A stretch of 64,000 nucleotides of DNA, taken from Nostoc sp. UHCC 0302 (GTDB lineage: Bacteria; Cyanobacteriota; Cyanobacteriia; Cyanobacteriales; Nostocaceae). A program made the position numbers and the translations under genes. This document shows, piece after piece, positions 45,243 through 54,783 of the stretch (the first letter of the stretch is position 1; each line of letters starts with the position of its first letter). Under the pieces are notes generated by a model that was given only the letters and a program-made list of their open reading frames with translations, was not told where the DNA came from and ran no database searches. Location of the stretch: contig NZ_CP151099.1 in the NCBI RefSeq assembly GCF_038096175.1, positions 7,666,001-7,730,000 on the forward strand, in the 5' to 3' direction.

Positions 45243-45275
45243 TTAACCCAAGGGGTTGAGTAAGATTTAAAATTT
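45243..45275. repeat. 33-bp direct repeat, right copy (clpC tail duplicate)
   Basis: Second copy of the clpC 3' end including its stop codon, 30 of 33 matches. It is not part of any gene here. Confidence 0.75.
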
Positions 45276-45333
45276 TAGCTTTATCGTTACCATGTTAGAT
45301 TTATCCGATAAGCACTAAAAAGTTTTCCAAGTT

Positions 45334-45666
45334 ATGATCTACAGTGATGTAGTTGAAGCAATTAAAAGTCTTTCCAGTGAAGAGAAGTTATACCAATTAT
45401 CTAAATGAAAGCAACACATCGTTTGTAGTAGCGCTTAAGCGCAATTCCTTGCCTAATTGAAGCTGAGCGTAGCCGAAGTGTTGAATCTGTCGCCATATTT
45501 TAGAGAAACGGTATTAGAAATTCAACTGTTATTGCAGCAATACCTACGAGAAGAAAGGCGTGAAGAGATTTATCAAAATTTTTAAGCGGCGCAAGTAGAA
45601 CAGCAAAATAGTGAACTAAAGTTTTCCTTGAATATGGATAAACTGAGACAGCTGATAGAAGAGTGA
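45334..45666 (+). pseudogene. antitoxin-like small gene disrupted by a MITE and a stop
   Basis: Nineteen codons (MIYSDVVEAIKSLSSEEKL) run to 45390. After the 123-bp MITE the frame resumes exactly as EIQLLLQQYLREERREEIYQNF, hits TAA (45583-45585), and continues AAQVEQQNSELKFSLNMD to TGA 45666. It resembles short cyanobacterial helical proteins that precede toxin genes. No intact toxin follows. Two independent lesions make it inactive. Confidence 0.82.
45391..45513. mobile_element. 123-bp MITE with TTA target duplication
   Basis: Ends TACCAATTATCTAAA and TTTAGAGAAACGGTA are imperfect inverted repeats. TTA is duplicated at 45388-45390 and 45514-45516, and removal restores an open frame. Contains palindrome GCGCTTAAGCGC and the GAAGCTGAGCGTAGCC repeat. 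Shares TACCAATT-N12-GCAACACATC with the MITE at 15521. Confidence 0.88.
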
Positions 45667-45720
45667 TGTTAAAAGTAAGTTTCAGTTCTCCATTTCAATG
45701 AGTAGATAAAAATCAATATT

Positions 45721-45760
45721 CAAAAAACGGTAGAAGACAAAACTTATCTGCCGTTTTTTG
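45721..45760 (+). terminator. rho-independent terminator-like hairpin
   Basis: CAAAAAACGGTAGA pairs with TCTGCCGTTTTTTG (one G-U). Shares ACGGTAGA with the clpC terminator, so it may be another trace of the duplicated clpC 3' flank. Confidence 0.7.
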
Positions 45761-45916
45761 GTTGTTTACCAATATGGCAAAAACACAAAAAGCAGATGAA
45801 TCTAAACTTTTCCCTTCTATAATTTCTGCTTCGTTGTTAATTATGCTCTGTCTGCGGGAAAACTAAAAATAGGGGCTTAAGTAGCTGCAAGCAGTTGAGT
45901 GAGAGTAAAACAGAGT

Positions 45917-46417
45917 ATGGATAACAGTTTACAGATTGACAATGTTCAAAGTTTTGCAGAAGTTATTGGTGATAACGATAACCTCTGGAGGCTGCTGCAT
46001 AAAAAATAAGTTAGCCGCCTTAAAGAAGAAGTTAAATATCAAGATCAAAAACGAAATCTAGCAGGAGTAAAGTATTATACTCAAGGAAAAGTTTATGCAG
46101 TATATCAACTAAAAACATCAGAAGTGTCATTCGAAATAGAATACAGAGATGGATTAATTTTTAGATATAAAAAGGAGCAATTTCTTAGAAAATTTAGCAA
46201 TATATCACCACCTCTTTCTCGTCAATAAATTTTTGAATTAGTCCGAAAAGAGCAAGAAGTAAAGGACGCACAAAGACGAAAAGCAGAAAAACAGGTTTTA
46301 CTTGAAAACTTAAAAAACCAGTTTGAACAAAATTTTCTGAATGCTGATAACTTCTATCAAATTAAATGTCCTGAACACATATCATTTAAAGAATACCAAT
46401 ATGAAAAATTAAGTTAT
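45917..46417 (+). pseudogene. 5' part of the helicase gene with two in-frame TAA stops
   Basis: From ATG 45917 to the helicase start at 46418 is exactly 167 codons in the same frame, interrupted only by TAA at 46007-46009 and 46226-46228. The translated text looks like protein (VSRLKEEVKYQDQKRN, VSFEIEYRDGLIFRYKKEQF, IFELVRKEQEVKDAQRRK). It would give the helicase an N-terminal domain with a charged coiled region. Both TAA could derive from CAA by one change. Confidence 0.72.
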
Positions 46418-48796
46418 GTGCAATCTTGGGTACAAACCAACTTAAATACCTCACCTGACCTTGAGCAAGCAGCAGCAATTGGTGCTGTGAAAGGTCATAT
46501 ACAAGTAGTAGCACGGGCTGGAAGTGGCAAAACTTCAACATTGGTCAATCGAGCTTTATTTTTACAAAAACATTGCGGTATTGCACCCAATGAAATATTA
46601 CTTTTAGCTTTCAATCGCAAGGCTGCGGAAGAAATACGAGAGCGCCTTACTCTACAATTACAAAGCTCTATTCCTCATGTAATGACTTTCCATGCATTAG
46701 CATACGCTTTAGTTCATCCAGAAAAAAGTATTCTTTTCAATGAATCAGATGGACAACAGAACAAAGCCCAAGCTTTACAGACTGTAATTTATGAGTATCA
46801 CCGCAAGCCAGATGTTTATGAAAAAATTCGCGTTTTGATGATGGCGAACCTTCGTGAAGACTGGGAGCGCATTGCTTGGGGTGATTATAATAAAAGTCCT
46901 GAAGAAATATTGTGTTACCGTCGCTCGTTACCAAGAGAAGGGCTTGACGGAAACTACTACAAGTCTTTTGGTGAGAAAGTAATTGCGAATTTTTTATTGG
47001 AACACAATATTACATACAAATACGAGCGTAACTTTTGGTGGGATGGCATTAATTACCGCCCTGATTTTACAATTGTTACTGGAGAGAATCAGGGGATAGT
47101 TATTGAATATTTTGGGCTAGAAGGTGATCCAGATTACGATATCATGTCAGAACAAAAGCGAGAATATTGGCGAAATCATCCTAACTGGCATTTTGTGGAA
47201 TTATCCCCCACAACCCTCAGATTTGAGGGAGTTGAAGATTTTTGTGCTTTACTTAAGCGATATCTTGAAAGTTATGGTATTAGGTGCGATCGCTTGAGTG
47301 AAGACGAGATTTGGAAGAAAACTAAACTTAGAGTTATAGACCGTTTTACTCAAGTAGTAGAAGGATTTATCCAGCGTTGTCGGAAACTATCCCTCACTTC
47401 AGAAGAATTAGCCTCTCTAGTTGATAATCATAAGTGTGCTAGTGATGTCGAGCAGCGCTTTTTGGAGCTTGCACAAAAGTTTTATCAGTCCTATTTACAA
47501 CACCTTCAGACAACAGGCGAGGATGATTTTGATGGACTGATGCAAAAAGCTGCCACAGCGATCGCATCAGGACAAACTGTATTTCGTCGCAAATCTGGCA
47601 CTGGCGATTTAAAGTGTCTTCGATACATACTGATTGATGAATATCAAGATTTCTCAGAACTCTTCCACCATTTAATAGAAGCAATTAGAGAACAAAATTC
47701 TCAAGCACAATTTTTCTGTGTTGGTGATGATTGGCAAGCAATTAATGGTTTTGCTGGTTCTGACCTTCGCTTTTACCAGAATTTCGCGCAGTTTTTCCAG
47801 CCTTCGCAAAAACTCAATATAGCTACTAATTACCGTTCTGCTACTTCAATTGTCGATATCGGTAACACATTGATGTATGGATTGGGTACTCCCGCTCGCG
47901 CCCATAAAGGTATATTTGGAACGGTTGAAATTGCTGATATGGGACAATTTAATCTAACTTCCAAGGAGCAAGAGGAGCATTCGGGGGATAGTATAACACC
48001 TGCCATATTGCGCTTAGTGGACAAAACTATCAAAGATGGAAAAAATGTAGTTTTACTTAGCCGAAAGAATAGTTTACCTTGGTACGTGAATTATGGTAAA
48101 CGTACATCAAGAGATGGCGTACTCGACAGCTTCTTAAATTTGCTACACTCCTACCTTTCTGAAGAATCAAGAAAGGCTGTAAGCATATCAACCGCTCACA
48201 AGTATAAAGGTCTTCAGAATGATGTGGTTATAATAATTGATGCTGTCCCTCGTTGTTACCCATTAATACACCCTGATTTGATGTTTAGTCGTGTTTTCGG
48301 TGATAGCATTGAGCAAGTAGTTAGTGAGGAGCGTCGTCTTTTTTATGTTGCCTTAACTCGTGCAGTAGAGCATTTATATATTCTCACTGAAAGCAAAAAC
48401 TTGTCACCTTTCCTTGAGGAATTAAAAAGTAGGAAAAGAATTAACTTACTTGATTGGTTAGATTATCCACCTTTTGTTGGAACCATACAGCGTATTACTG
48501 TTAAAGTGGGTAATCAGGCTGGACAAGGTGGAAACGGCACTTACGCGATCAAACATTTGCTTAATGCTGAAGGCTATACCTGGATAGCAATTGAGTGGTC
48601 AGCTTGGTGTTGTACTTATCCTGCACAGGATTTCTCAATACAACAATATTTTCATAACGCTCAGTGGATTACTCAAGCTGCCGGTATTGAGGTGCGTTTT
48701 TATGACGATTTAGAGAATATGCTGGCGAAGTATTATGTTGATCGAGGGCAGTATAATCTTGTTTTTAACAATATTTCTGAAGTCAATTTAAAGTAG
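46418..48796 (+). CDS. UvrD/Rep-type SF1 helicase with PD-(D/E)XK-like insert (5' end damaged)
   Basis: 792 aa from GTG 46418. Walker A VVARAGSGKTSTLVNRALF, then motif Ia LLAFNRKAAEEI. At about residues 185-290 a nuclease-like insert reads SFGEKVIANFLLEHNITY, INYRPDFTIV and GIVIEYFGLEGDP, as in helicase IV. Motif II is YILIDEYQDFSELF, motif III FFCVGDDWQAINGFAGSD, motif V STAHKYKGLQND and motif VI RRLFYVALTRAVEHLYI. The last 120 residues are an uncharacterised extension. The domains needed for activity remain, but the natural start is cut off by two upstream stops, so expression is doubtful. Confidence 0.82.
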   Translation: MQSWVQTNLNTSPDLEQAAAIGAVKGHIQVVARAGSGKTSTLVNRALFLQKHCGIAPNEILLLAFNRKAAEEIRERLTLQLQSSIPHVMTFHALAYALVHPEKSILFNESDGQQNKAQALQTVIYEYHRKPDVYEKIRVLMMANLREDWERIAWGDYNKSPEEILCYRRSLPREGLDGNYYKSFGEKVIANFLLEHNITYKYERNFWWDGINYRPDFTIVTGENQGIVIEYFGLEGDPDYDIMSEQKREYWRNHPNWHFVELSPTTLRFEGVEDFCALLKRYLESYGIRCDRLSEDEIWKKTKLRVIDRFTQVVEGFIQRCRKLSLTSEELASLVDNHKCASDVEQRFLELAQKFYQSYLQHLQTTGEDDFDGLMQKAATAIASGQTVFRRKSGTGDLKCLRYILIDEYQDFSELFHHLIEAIREQNSQAQFFCVGDDWQAINGFAGSDLRFYQNFAQFFQPSQKLNIATNYRSATSIVDIGNTLMYGLGTPARAHKGIFGTVEIADMGQFNLTSKEQEEHSGDSITPAILRLVDKTIKDGKNVVLLSRKNSLPWYVNYGKRTSRDGVLDSFLNLLHSYLSEESRKAVSISTAHKYKGLQNDVVIIIDAVPRCYPLIHPDLMFSRVFGDSIEQVVSEERRLFYVALTRAVEHLYILTESKNLSPFLEELKSRKRINLLDWLDYPPFVGTIQRITVKVGNQAGQGGNGTYAIKHLLNAEGYTWIAIEWSAWCCTYPAQDFSIQQYFHNAQWITQAAGIEVRFYDDLENMLAKYYVDRGQYNLVFNNISEVNLK

Positions 48797-49323
48797 AGTT
48801 TTAGCAAAAAATTTAGTGGTTTATTGAAACTTAAGATAAGTGATAACTTATTGGCGTCGCATACTTCATAATTTAAGCCTCAAGCTATTATCCAGGTTAA
48901 ATTGCTCTATACTAGTGTTCGAGACAGAGTTTATCATTACACAACAATTTGTGATATTGTGCCATTCAATAGCCCATCTTTCACTCCTATAAAAAACCGA
49001 CAGGCTATCCCACTCACCAGTTTGGTGACTAACTTTTTCTAGAGAAGACAAAATTGAGAATCAGCTAAAACCTTGCTTTATAATTGCAGCAATTAAGATC
49101 AGGAGATTCAATAATCTATGCATCAGTTCTAATCTTAAGCTTGTATCGCTTTAGGCAAGTTATAGTTTATTTACAATCATCTTGCTCAACTTTGGTAGAT
49201 GCGATCACCGTATTATTAATATTTGTATGGGTCGTTGCAAAACCCAACTTGGTTATGAGTATACCTTGAGCGTCAAAATAATCAAGGTATTTGTCCCACT
49301 TTTTTAATTGGCTGAAAAATTTT
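48797..49323. other. intergenic, no convincing gene
   Basis: About 500 bp AT-rich spacer after the helicase gene. A 61-aa minus frame at 48866-49051 has no ribosome binding site or recognised motif. Confidence 0.4.
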
Positions 49324-49896
49324 ATGACTCTTCACGAAAGTGATGCTAAAGAAGCTCCTAAATCTTCAAAAGTATGGCGGAGTTGGCAGGAAAATCTAAC
49401 TTTAATTGCGATCGCCTTGTCTTTGGCAATCTTGATTCGGACTTTTATCGCCGAACCGCGCTACATCCCTTCTGACTCGATGTTACCTACTCTACATACA
49501 GGCGATCGCCTAGTGGTGGAAAAAGTCTCCTACCGTCTTCACCTTCCTAAAACTGGAGATATTATTGTTTTTCAGCCACCAGCAGAACTACAACGTCGAG
49601 GATATCCCAAAGACCAAGCTTTTATTAAGCGGGTAATTGGTCAACCTGGAGAAGTAATTAACATTACTGGTGGTAAAGTTTACCTTAATAGTCGACCCTT
49701 GTCAGAAGACTACATTGCTGAACCACCAAATCAGCCATTTCCACCAGTCAAAGTCCCTGAAGACGAGTTGTTTGTTATGGGTGATAATCGCAACGATAGC
49801 AATGACTCTCGCTACTGGGGATTTTTACCTAGAAAAAATATTATTGGTCGCGCTGCATTTCGCTTTTGGCCTCTCGACCGTATTGGGTTTATTTAA
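49324..49896 (+). CDS. lepB: signal peptidase I
   Basis: About 190 aa. One N-terminal membrane helix (LTLIAIALSLAILIRTFIA). Catalytic Ser in YIPSDSMLPTLHTGD, catalytic Lys in AFIKRVIGQPGEVI, and the box GDNRNDSNDSRYWGFLP. Cleaves signal peptides of exported proteins on the periplasmic/lumenal side. The frame also opens 11 codons earlier at TTG 49291; ATG 49324 is preferred. Confidence 0.93.
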   Translation: MTLHESDAKEAPKSSKVWRSWQENLTLIAIALSLAILIRTFIAEPRYIPSDSMLPTLHTGDRLVVEKVSYRLHLPKTGDIIVFQPPAELQRRGYPKDQAFIKRVIGQPGEVINITGGKVYLNSRPLSEDYIAEPPNQPFPPVKVPEDELFVMGDNRNDSNDSRYWGFLPRKNIIGRAAFRFWPLDRIGFI

Positions 49897-49944
49897 AGAG
49901 TCAGGAGTTATTACAGTTTAGGCTTCTAAATTGCTAACTTCTAA

Positions 49945-50496
49945 CTAAAACCTTAAGTAGTACATCAGTTGGGCGATCGCATCACCGTGTAATTCTAGGC
50001 GTTGCTGGAAATCTACTAGGTTACGGTAAGGCCCAGCTGCTTGGCGATTTTTGACTACTGCTTGCGCCAGAGACAAATCTATAAATGGAATTTGTACTAG
50101 CTTCTCAACTGTAGCAGTATTTGGATTGATTGATTGAGTAAAATTGCTTAAAGATTCGTCATCATAGTAATTAAAACTTAGCAGCGGTTTAAGTGGCTCT
50201 AGTCTTTGTGCTGGCATACTCAAAGCCGCAGCGATATCTTCTATACAGTAAAATTTAACACCAAAACGTGAAAGTTCTACCAGTGATCGCGCTTGATGAA
50301 TTGACAACCCAGGTAGACGTAACCAATCATCTACAGCGGCTTGATTGGCATCAATGCGGATACCCAACTCTGCCGCCATCTGAATTTCTTCCCCAGATTG
50401 TAGTCGATAGTATGGGTCTTTAAGGAGCTTGGCACGAAGTTTTTGTAATTTGGAATTCAAAGGTAGCCAGTTATTCATGATTGTCGCTTGCGTCAA
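49945..50496 (-). CDS. helix-hairpin-helix (ComEA-like) DNA-binding protein
   Basis: 183 aa, no signal peptide. Two helix-hairpin-helix blocks: about 65-115 (LPGLSIHQARSLVELSRFG) and about 130-180 (SINPNTATVEKLVQIPFIDLSLAQAVVKNRQ), the latter with the ComEA repeat form. Unlike ComEA it lacks a membrane anchor, so it is probably cytoplasmic. Its start overlaps the TM2 protein stop by 4 bp, so the two form an operon. Confidence 0.78.
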   Translation of the reverse strand: MTQATIMNNWLPLNSKLQKLRAKLLKDPYYRLQSGEEIQMAAELGIRIDANQAAVDDWLRLPGLSIHQARSLVELSRFGVKFYCIEDIAAALSMPAQRLEPLKPLLSFNYYDDESLSNFTQSINPNTATVEKLVQIPFIDLSLAQAVVKNRQAAGPYRNLVDFQQRLELHGDAIAQLMYYLRF

Positions 50497-50864
50497 GAAA
50501 TCTGGTCTAGCATCTGGCGGCGTTTTTGCTCAAATTCATACTCAGAAATCAATCCATCTTGGCGGAGAGCATCTAACTCACGCAAGGCATTAGCTATCGC
50601 TCCTACTTGATTTGCCTGTTGGGAGTTCCTGATTACTGACTTACCTAAGTTAAAATGACGATCAAAAGCTTCTTCGTCTTGGGCTAAGTACCAAACTCCT
50701 TCAATCGCACTAGCTACCTTGGGTATTGGCGTCCAAGAAAGCAAGACATACAAAATACCCCACAAAGGCTGCCCTAAATAAAATTTATGTAGTCCTGAAA
50801 TTGTCAGCGTGCCAGAAAAAGCTAAAATGGCGGCAACGCTTCGGCTTTTTCGCTTAGTCAACAT
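50493..50864 (-). CDS. TM2 domain protein with SHOCT-like C-terminus
   Basis: 123 aa. TM2 domain (about 8-65) with the GLHKFYLGQPLWGILYVL turn between two helices, and a C-terminal short helical hairpin LRELDALRQDGLISEYEFEQKRRQML that fits SHOCT. First gene of a two-gene operon with the HhH protein. Function unknown; a membrane-localised regulator is an inference. Confidence 0.8.
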   Translation of the reverse strand: MLTKRKSRSVAAILAFSGTLTISGLHKFYLGQPLWGILYVLLSWTPIPKVASAIEGVWYLAQDEEAFDRHFNLGKSVIRNSQQANQVGAIANALRELDALRQDGLISEYEFEQKRRQMLDQIS

Positions 50865-51179
50865 ATTCTTATAAATCTATTACCAAAGTTTCTACAATTA
50901 AGATAGCCGTAGTAGCAAAGCACCTTGATTAATTAAACATTTAATAATTCATACTTATTAGTAAACGTCTGAATCTATTCTATTGAAAAAGGCATAGGGG
51001 CAAGCACGAATGGGGAATAGAAATTTAATCACTAATGCTCAGTCTCTGCCCACCTTTACAATCAAGCATACTTAAGTACAGTTACCACTGTTTGGGTAAA
51101 TTTGAGTAAGTTTCTCATAACGGTAAATTGAGCTTTGATGCTAAGTTTTAGTTCTCAACGGCTCATATTACTTACCACA

Positions 51180-52100
51180 ATGTCACAGACCTTTCTCCCA
51201 CCACAATGGCTTAAACAGCTTTTTGACCCTTATGCTGTGCTGGGAATTTCTGTGACTGCTGATGAACGCCAGATTCTCAAACGTTATCACACTTTAGCAA
51301 AGCTGCTACATCCCGATCGCTACGCCGCCAGCCACAATCCAGATCGAGAATTAGCAGCGGCAATATTTAGCCATTTGATCAATCCAGCTTATGAAAAAAT
51401 AAAGCATAGACAAAAGCGTTGTAGCGCTATTGCTATACTGCGGGGATGGGAGCAGCAAGCTAAGTTTATTCAAAGTCCTTTAGCTCAAGAACTGATGGAA
51501 ATGTCTGCACTAGAAGCAGAATTTTTTTATGAAGAAGCGATCGCTTCCTATGCAGTAGCTCAATATAAATCACTCCATCAATTCTCTGTTGTAACTAAAC
51601 AGATCAGCATACTGAATTTAGTTTACTTACGCTTGCACAAAACTGAGGTGTTTTTGCCGCCAGAACCTGCTTCTGGCATTATTGAGGTGCAAGTCAAGCC
51701 AGTTGAATTAATACTATGTGATAAAACTAATGTCAAACCAGTTCTGAAAAACTATGCTCAACGCCACTACGAGCGAGCTATTGAATATGTCCGATTAACT
51801 AATTGGTCATTAGCTGTGCAAGAACTGCGCGATGCCATCAAGTTAGAGCCAAATAACAGCGATTATCATGCTTTATTAGGTTTAGTCCATCTTCAACAGA
51901 AATTCCCAGGTATGGCTAGAGTTTATCTACGTCAAGCACTAAAACTTAATCCCCAACATTCACTAGCTTTAAAATATGCGTCCAGACTGAAAATTAATCC
52001 AAGTGAAAACGTCAATCCTCAATCAATGGCCAAAGCTGTGAGTATTGCAGCTTTATTAAGCTTATTTGCACCGAAGAATCGTTCTCAAGTCAAGTGTTGA
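51180..52100 (+). CDS. J-domain protein with TPR region
   Basis: About 306 aa. The N-terminal J domain DPYAVLGISVTADERQILKRYHTLAKLLHPDRYA has the HPD motif needed to stimulate DnaK. Residues about 210-285 form at least two TPR units (AIEYVRLTNWSLAVQELRDA, PNNSDYHALLGLVHLQQ). Probably a specialised DnaK co-chaperone. The frame opens at ATG 51138, giving 14 more residues; the start is not certain. Confidence 0.8.
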   Translation: MSQTFLPPQWLKQLFDPYAVLGISVTADERQILKRYHTLAKLLHPDRYAASHNPDRELAAAIFSHLINPAYEKIKHRQKRCSAIAILRGWEQQAKFIQSPLAQELMEMSALEAEFFYEEAIASYAVAQYKSLHQFSVVTKQISILNLVYLRLHKTEVFLPPEPASGIIEVQVKPVELILCDKTNVKPVLKNYAQRHYERAIEYVRLTNWSLAVQELRDAIKLEPNNSDYHALLGLVHLQQKFPGMARVYLRQALKLNPQHSLALKYASRLKINPSENVNPQSMAKAVSIAALLSLFAPKNRSQVKC

Positions 52101-52225
52101 AATTTCGGTAAAAAACCGTACTAAAACCGAAGCTTGTTCCTGAGATTATTCCCATAGACTAAAATAAAAACTAAGAGTAAAACTATAAACTACTGAGTGT
52201 CAGTACTTAGTTGAATATAAGTATT

Positions 52226-52549
52226 ATGGGATTCTTCGACTCTGAGATAGTTCAGCAAGAAGCAAAGCAGTTGTTTGACAATTATCAAGCGCTGATCTCG
52301 CTTGGCAATAACTACGGCAAATTTGACCGCGAAGGTAAAAAGCTGTTTATTGAGCAAATGGAAGCCATGATGGATCGGTATCGTATCTTTATGAAGCGCT
52401 TTGAGCTATCAGAAGATTTCATGGCACAAATGACAGTAGAGCAACTTAAAACTCAGCTGGGTCAGTTTGGCGTCACCCCACAACAAATGTTTGATCAAAT
52501 GCACCTCACCTTGGAACGGATGAAAGCTGAGTTAGAAGCGCAGCCATAG
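52226..52549 (+). CDS. DUF1825 family protein
   Basis: 107 aa, helical. MGFFDSEIVQQEAKQLFDNY, then DREGKKLFIEQMEAMMDRY, which match the cyanobacterial family DUF1825. Found in most cyanobacteria; role unknown. The first frame start is five codons upstream at 52211, but ATG 52226 fits the family start. Confidence 0.85.
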   Translation: MGFFDSEIVQQEAKQLFDNYQALISLGNNYGKFDREGKKLFIEQMEAMMDRYRIFMKRFELSEDFMAQMTVEQLKTQLGQFGVTPQQMFDQMHLTLERMKAELEAQP

Positions 52550-52680
52550 AGGGAACTGGGGACTGGGGGCTGGTGATTGGGGGTTAAGAGGACAAGGGAG
52601 ACAAGGGAGAATTATTGAAGAAATTTCATTGTCTACTCTCAATATCTAATACCCAGTCCCCAGTAACCAGACCCTAATCC

Positions 52681-54609
52681 CTAATTTGACTTGGGACGAG
52701 TAAATTGGGAAGGCGGTTTAAACTTTTCTACTGGCACGCCTTTGAGAGCTTTCTGCATGAAATCACGCCAGATAGGAGCAACCATAACCCCACCCGTTGC
52801 ACCGTGAGCCAGTTGTGTGTTGTTGTCTCTACCCACCCACACAGCAGTTGTTAATTGGGGTACAGTACCTACAAACCAGATATCCTTTTCTGAAGAGGTT
52901 GTTCCTGTCTTACCAGCAGCTGGGCGATCACTTAGAGCAGCATTTTTACCAGTACCACTGTTAACTACCGATTGCATGACATCAAGAATTGCAGCTGATG
53001 CCCAAGGATCGAGAATTAGCTGAGGTTTCGGTGTGTTGTCTAGCAATACATTGCCACTACTATCAGTAACGCGAGCAATTATCGTTGGTGGTGACTGCCA
53101 GCCATAATTGGCAAAGGTTGCATAAGCACTAGCCATTTCTAGAGGTGTGACACCAATCGCTCCTAGTGGCAAAGAACTCACCGGAGCCATTGGACTCATA
53201 ATTCCCAAAGTGCGGCAGGTTTCGATTACTCTGTTCATCCCTACAGCCTTACCAACTTTAATCACGGGGATATTACGAGACTGCGATATGGCAGTACGAA
53301 TTGTCATCGCTCCGCTAAAGCCACCATCATAGTTTTTCGGATAATACCAACCATTACCATCTCGATAGCTGACTGGAGCATCGACCACTGTTGAGTCTGG
53401 ACCAAATTTCCCGCTAGCAAAGGCAGTATAGTATACAAATGGCTTAAAAGAAGATCCTGGCTGACGCTGAGCTTGGGTTGCACGGTTGAATTCGCTGGTT
53501 TTGGAATCTACCCCACCCACCAATGCTTTGATAAAATGTGTCCGCGGATCAATAGCTACTAAAGCCATTTGATTCTTAGATAATCCATTGCCCTCTAATG
53601 TTTTGTGCCACTTCCTAACTGTTTCTTCTGCCATAATTTGGAAGTTGGCATCAACAGTTGTTTGCACCCGCATTCCACCTTTAAGCAGTGTGTCACGCCC
53701 AAACTTCTTAGCCAACTCCTGGGAGACAGTATTAGTTACATAAGGTAGTGCGCTACCTTGAAACGACTTGATTTTACCAAGTTTGATTTCTTGCTTGAGG
53801 GCGTCATCGTATTCTTGCTGGTTAATCCAATTTAATTCCAGCATCCGTCCCAGCACTTCTTTTTGTTTTTGTTTTGCCAGCTTCATGCTTACAAACGGAC
53901 TGAATTCTTCTGGCGCTTGGATCAAACCGGCCATCATTGCCGATTCACCTAGATTTAAATATTCTGCTGATTTGTTAAAATAACTGCGTGCTGCCGTTTG
54001 TACACCGTAGTTGTTGTGTCCCCAATAAACTTGATTGAGGTACATCTCCAAAATTTGGTCTTTACTGAGAATTTGCTCTAAGCGAATTGCTAGTACCCCT
54101 TCTGCTAACTTCCGGGTAAAGGCACGCTTTTGGGACAAAAACAGGTTTTTCACCAACTGCATAGTAATGGTAGAGCCACCTTCTCGGACTCCACCTGCTG
54201 CCCAGTTGACTACAACAGCACGCCCAACACCAGTAGGGTTAATACCGTGGTGATCGTAGAAATGACTATCTTCACTGGCTAATACTGCTCGTTTCAGGTT
54301 CGGAGAAATTTTATCTAGCGGTACGACTTCTCGATTGGCTTCCCCGTGGACACCTGCTAAGAGTTTGCCCTTAATGTCATAGATATAAGTTGTTTCTGAG
54401 GGAAAAAAGTTACGTAGCTGTCGGACATCTGGCAAATTACGGAAACTAATTGCTAAACCAACCAGTCCTCCGGCTACAATAGAACTTGCCAGCAAGGTGA
54501 TTGATAACAGAGTACCGCCAGTTACCTGACCTACTCCTTTCAAAAAATCAAAACCTGATGAAGCCCGATTTTGTGGCTGCTTATCTTCAAAAGTCCTAGA
54601 CGAAGACAC
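52681..54609 (-). CDS. class A penicillin-binding protein (PBP1A type)
   Basis: 642-aa bifunctional peptidoglycan synthase. One N-terminal membrane helix (about 27-53). GT51 transglycosylase motifs ASEDSHFYDHHGINPTGVGRA and GGSTITMQLVKNLFLS with catalytic Glu. Transpeptidase with SSFK (QRQPGSSFKPFVYYTA), SRN (AISQSRNIPVIKVG) and KTGTTSSEKDIWFVG. All catalytic residues are present and the length is normal. Uses lipid II made through MurA and carried by the UppS product. Divergent from tyrS. Confidence 0.94.
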   Translation of the reverse strand: MSSSRTFEDKQPQNRASSGFDFLKGVGQVTGGTLLSITLLASSIVAGGLVGLAISFRNLPDVRQLRNFFPSETTYIYDIKGKLLAGVHGEANREVVPLDKISPNLKRAVLASEDSHFYDHHGINPTGVGRAVVVNWAAGGVREGGSTITMQLVKNLFLSQKRAFTRKLAEGVLAIRLEQILSKDQILEMYLNQVYWGHNNYGVQTAARSYFNKSAEYLNLGESAMMAGLIQAPEEFSPFVSMKLAKQKQKEVLGRMLELNWINQQEYDDALKQEIKLGKIKSFQGSALPYVTNTVSQELAKKFGRDTLLKGGMRVQTTVDANFQIMAEETVRKWHKTLEGNGLSKNQMALVAIDPRTHFIKALVGGVDSKTSEFNRATQAQRQPGSSFKPFVYYTAFASGKFGPDSTVVDAPVSYRDGNGWYYPKNYDGGFSGAMTIRTAISQSRNIPVIKVGKAVGMNRVIETCRTLGIMSPMAPVSSLPLGAIGVTPLEMASAYATFANYGWQSPPTIIARVTDSSGNVLLDNTPKPQLILDPWASAAILDVMQSVVNSGTGKNAALSDRPAAGKTGTTSSEKDIWFVGTVPQLTTAVWVGRDNNTQLAHGATGGVMVAPIWRDFMQKALKGVPVEKFKPPSQFTRPKSN

Positions 54610-54783
54610 GGCGTTTTCACTTCCTCACTTGTAAATATAACTGTAATTCATTAAAGCGAAGCAAGGCGGTTAATTTTTTGCAATTATAGTAGTCTGGCAG
54701 ATGAGAAACTGGACAAATTGCTAGTGAATATAACCAACTTAACTTCTAAAGTGCAAAGCATAGCTAATATTGAATCTCCTAGT

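Noticed and set aside
48866-49051. 61-codon minus frame after the helicase gene
   Set aside because: Text near WAIEWHN looked protein-like, but there is no ribosome binding site and no recognised family; left unannotated.
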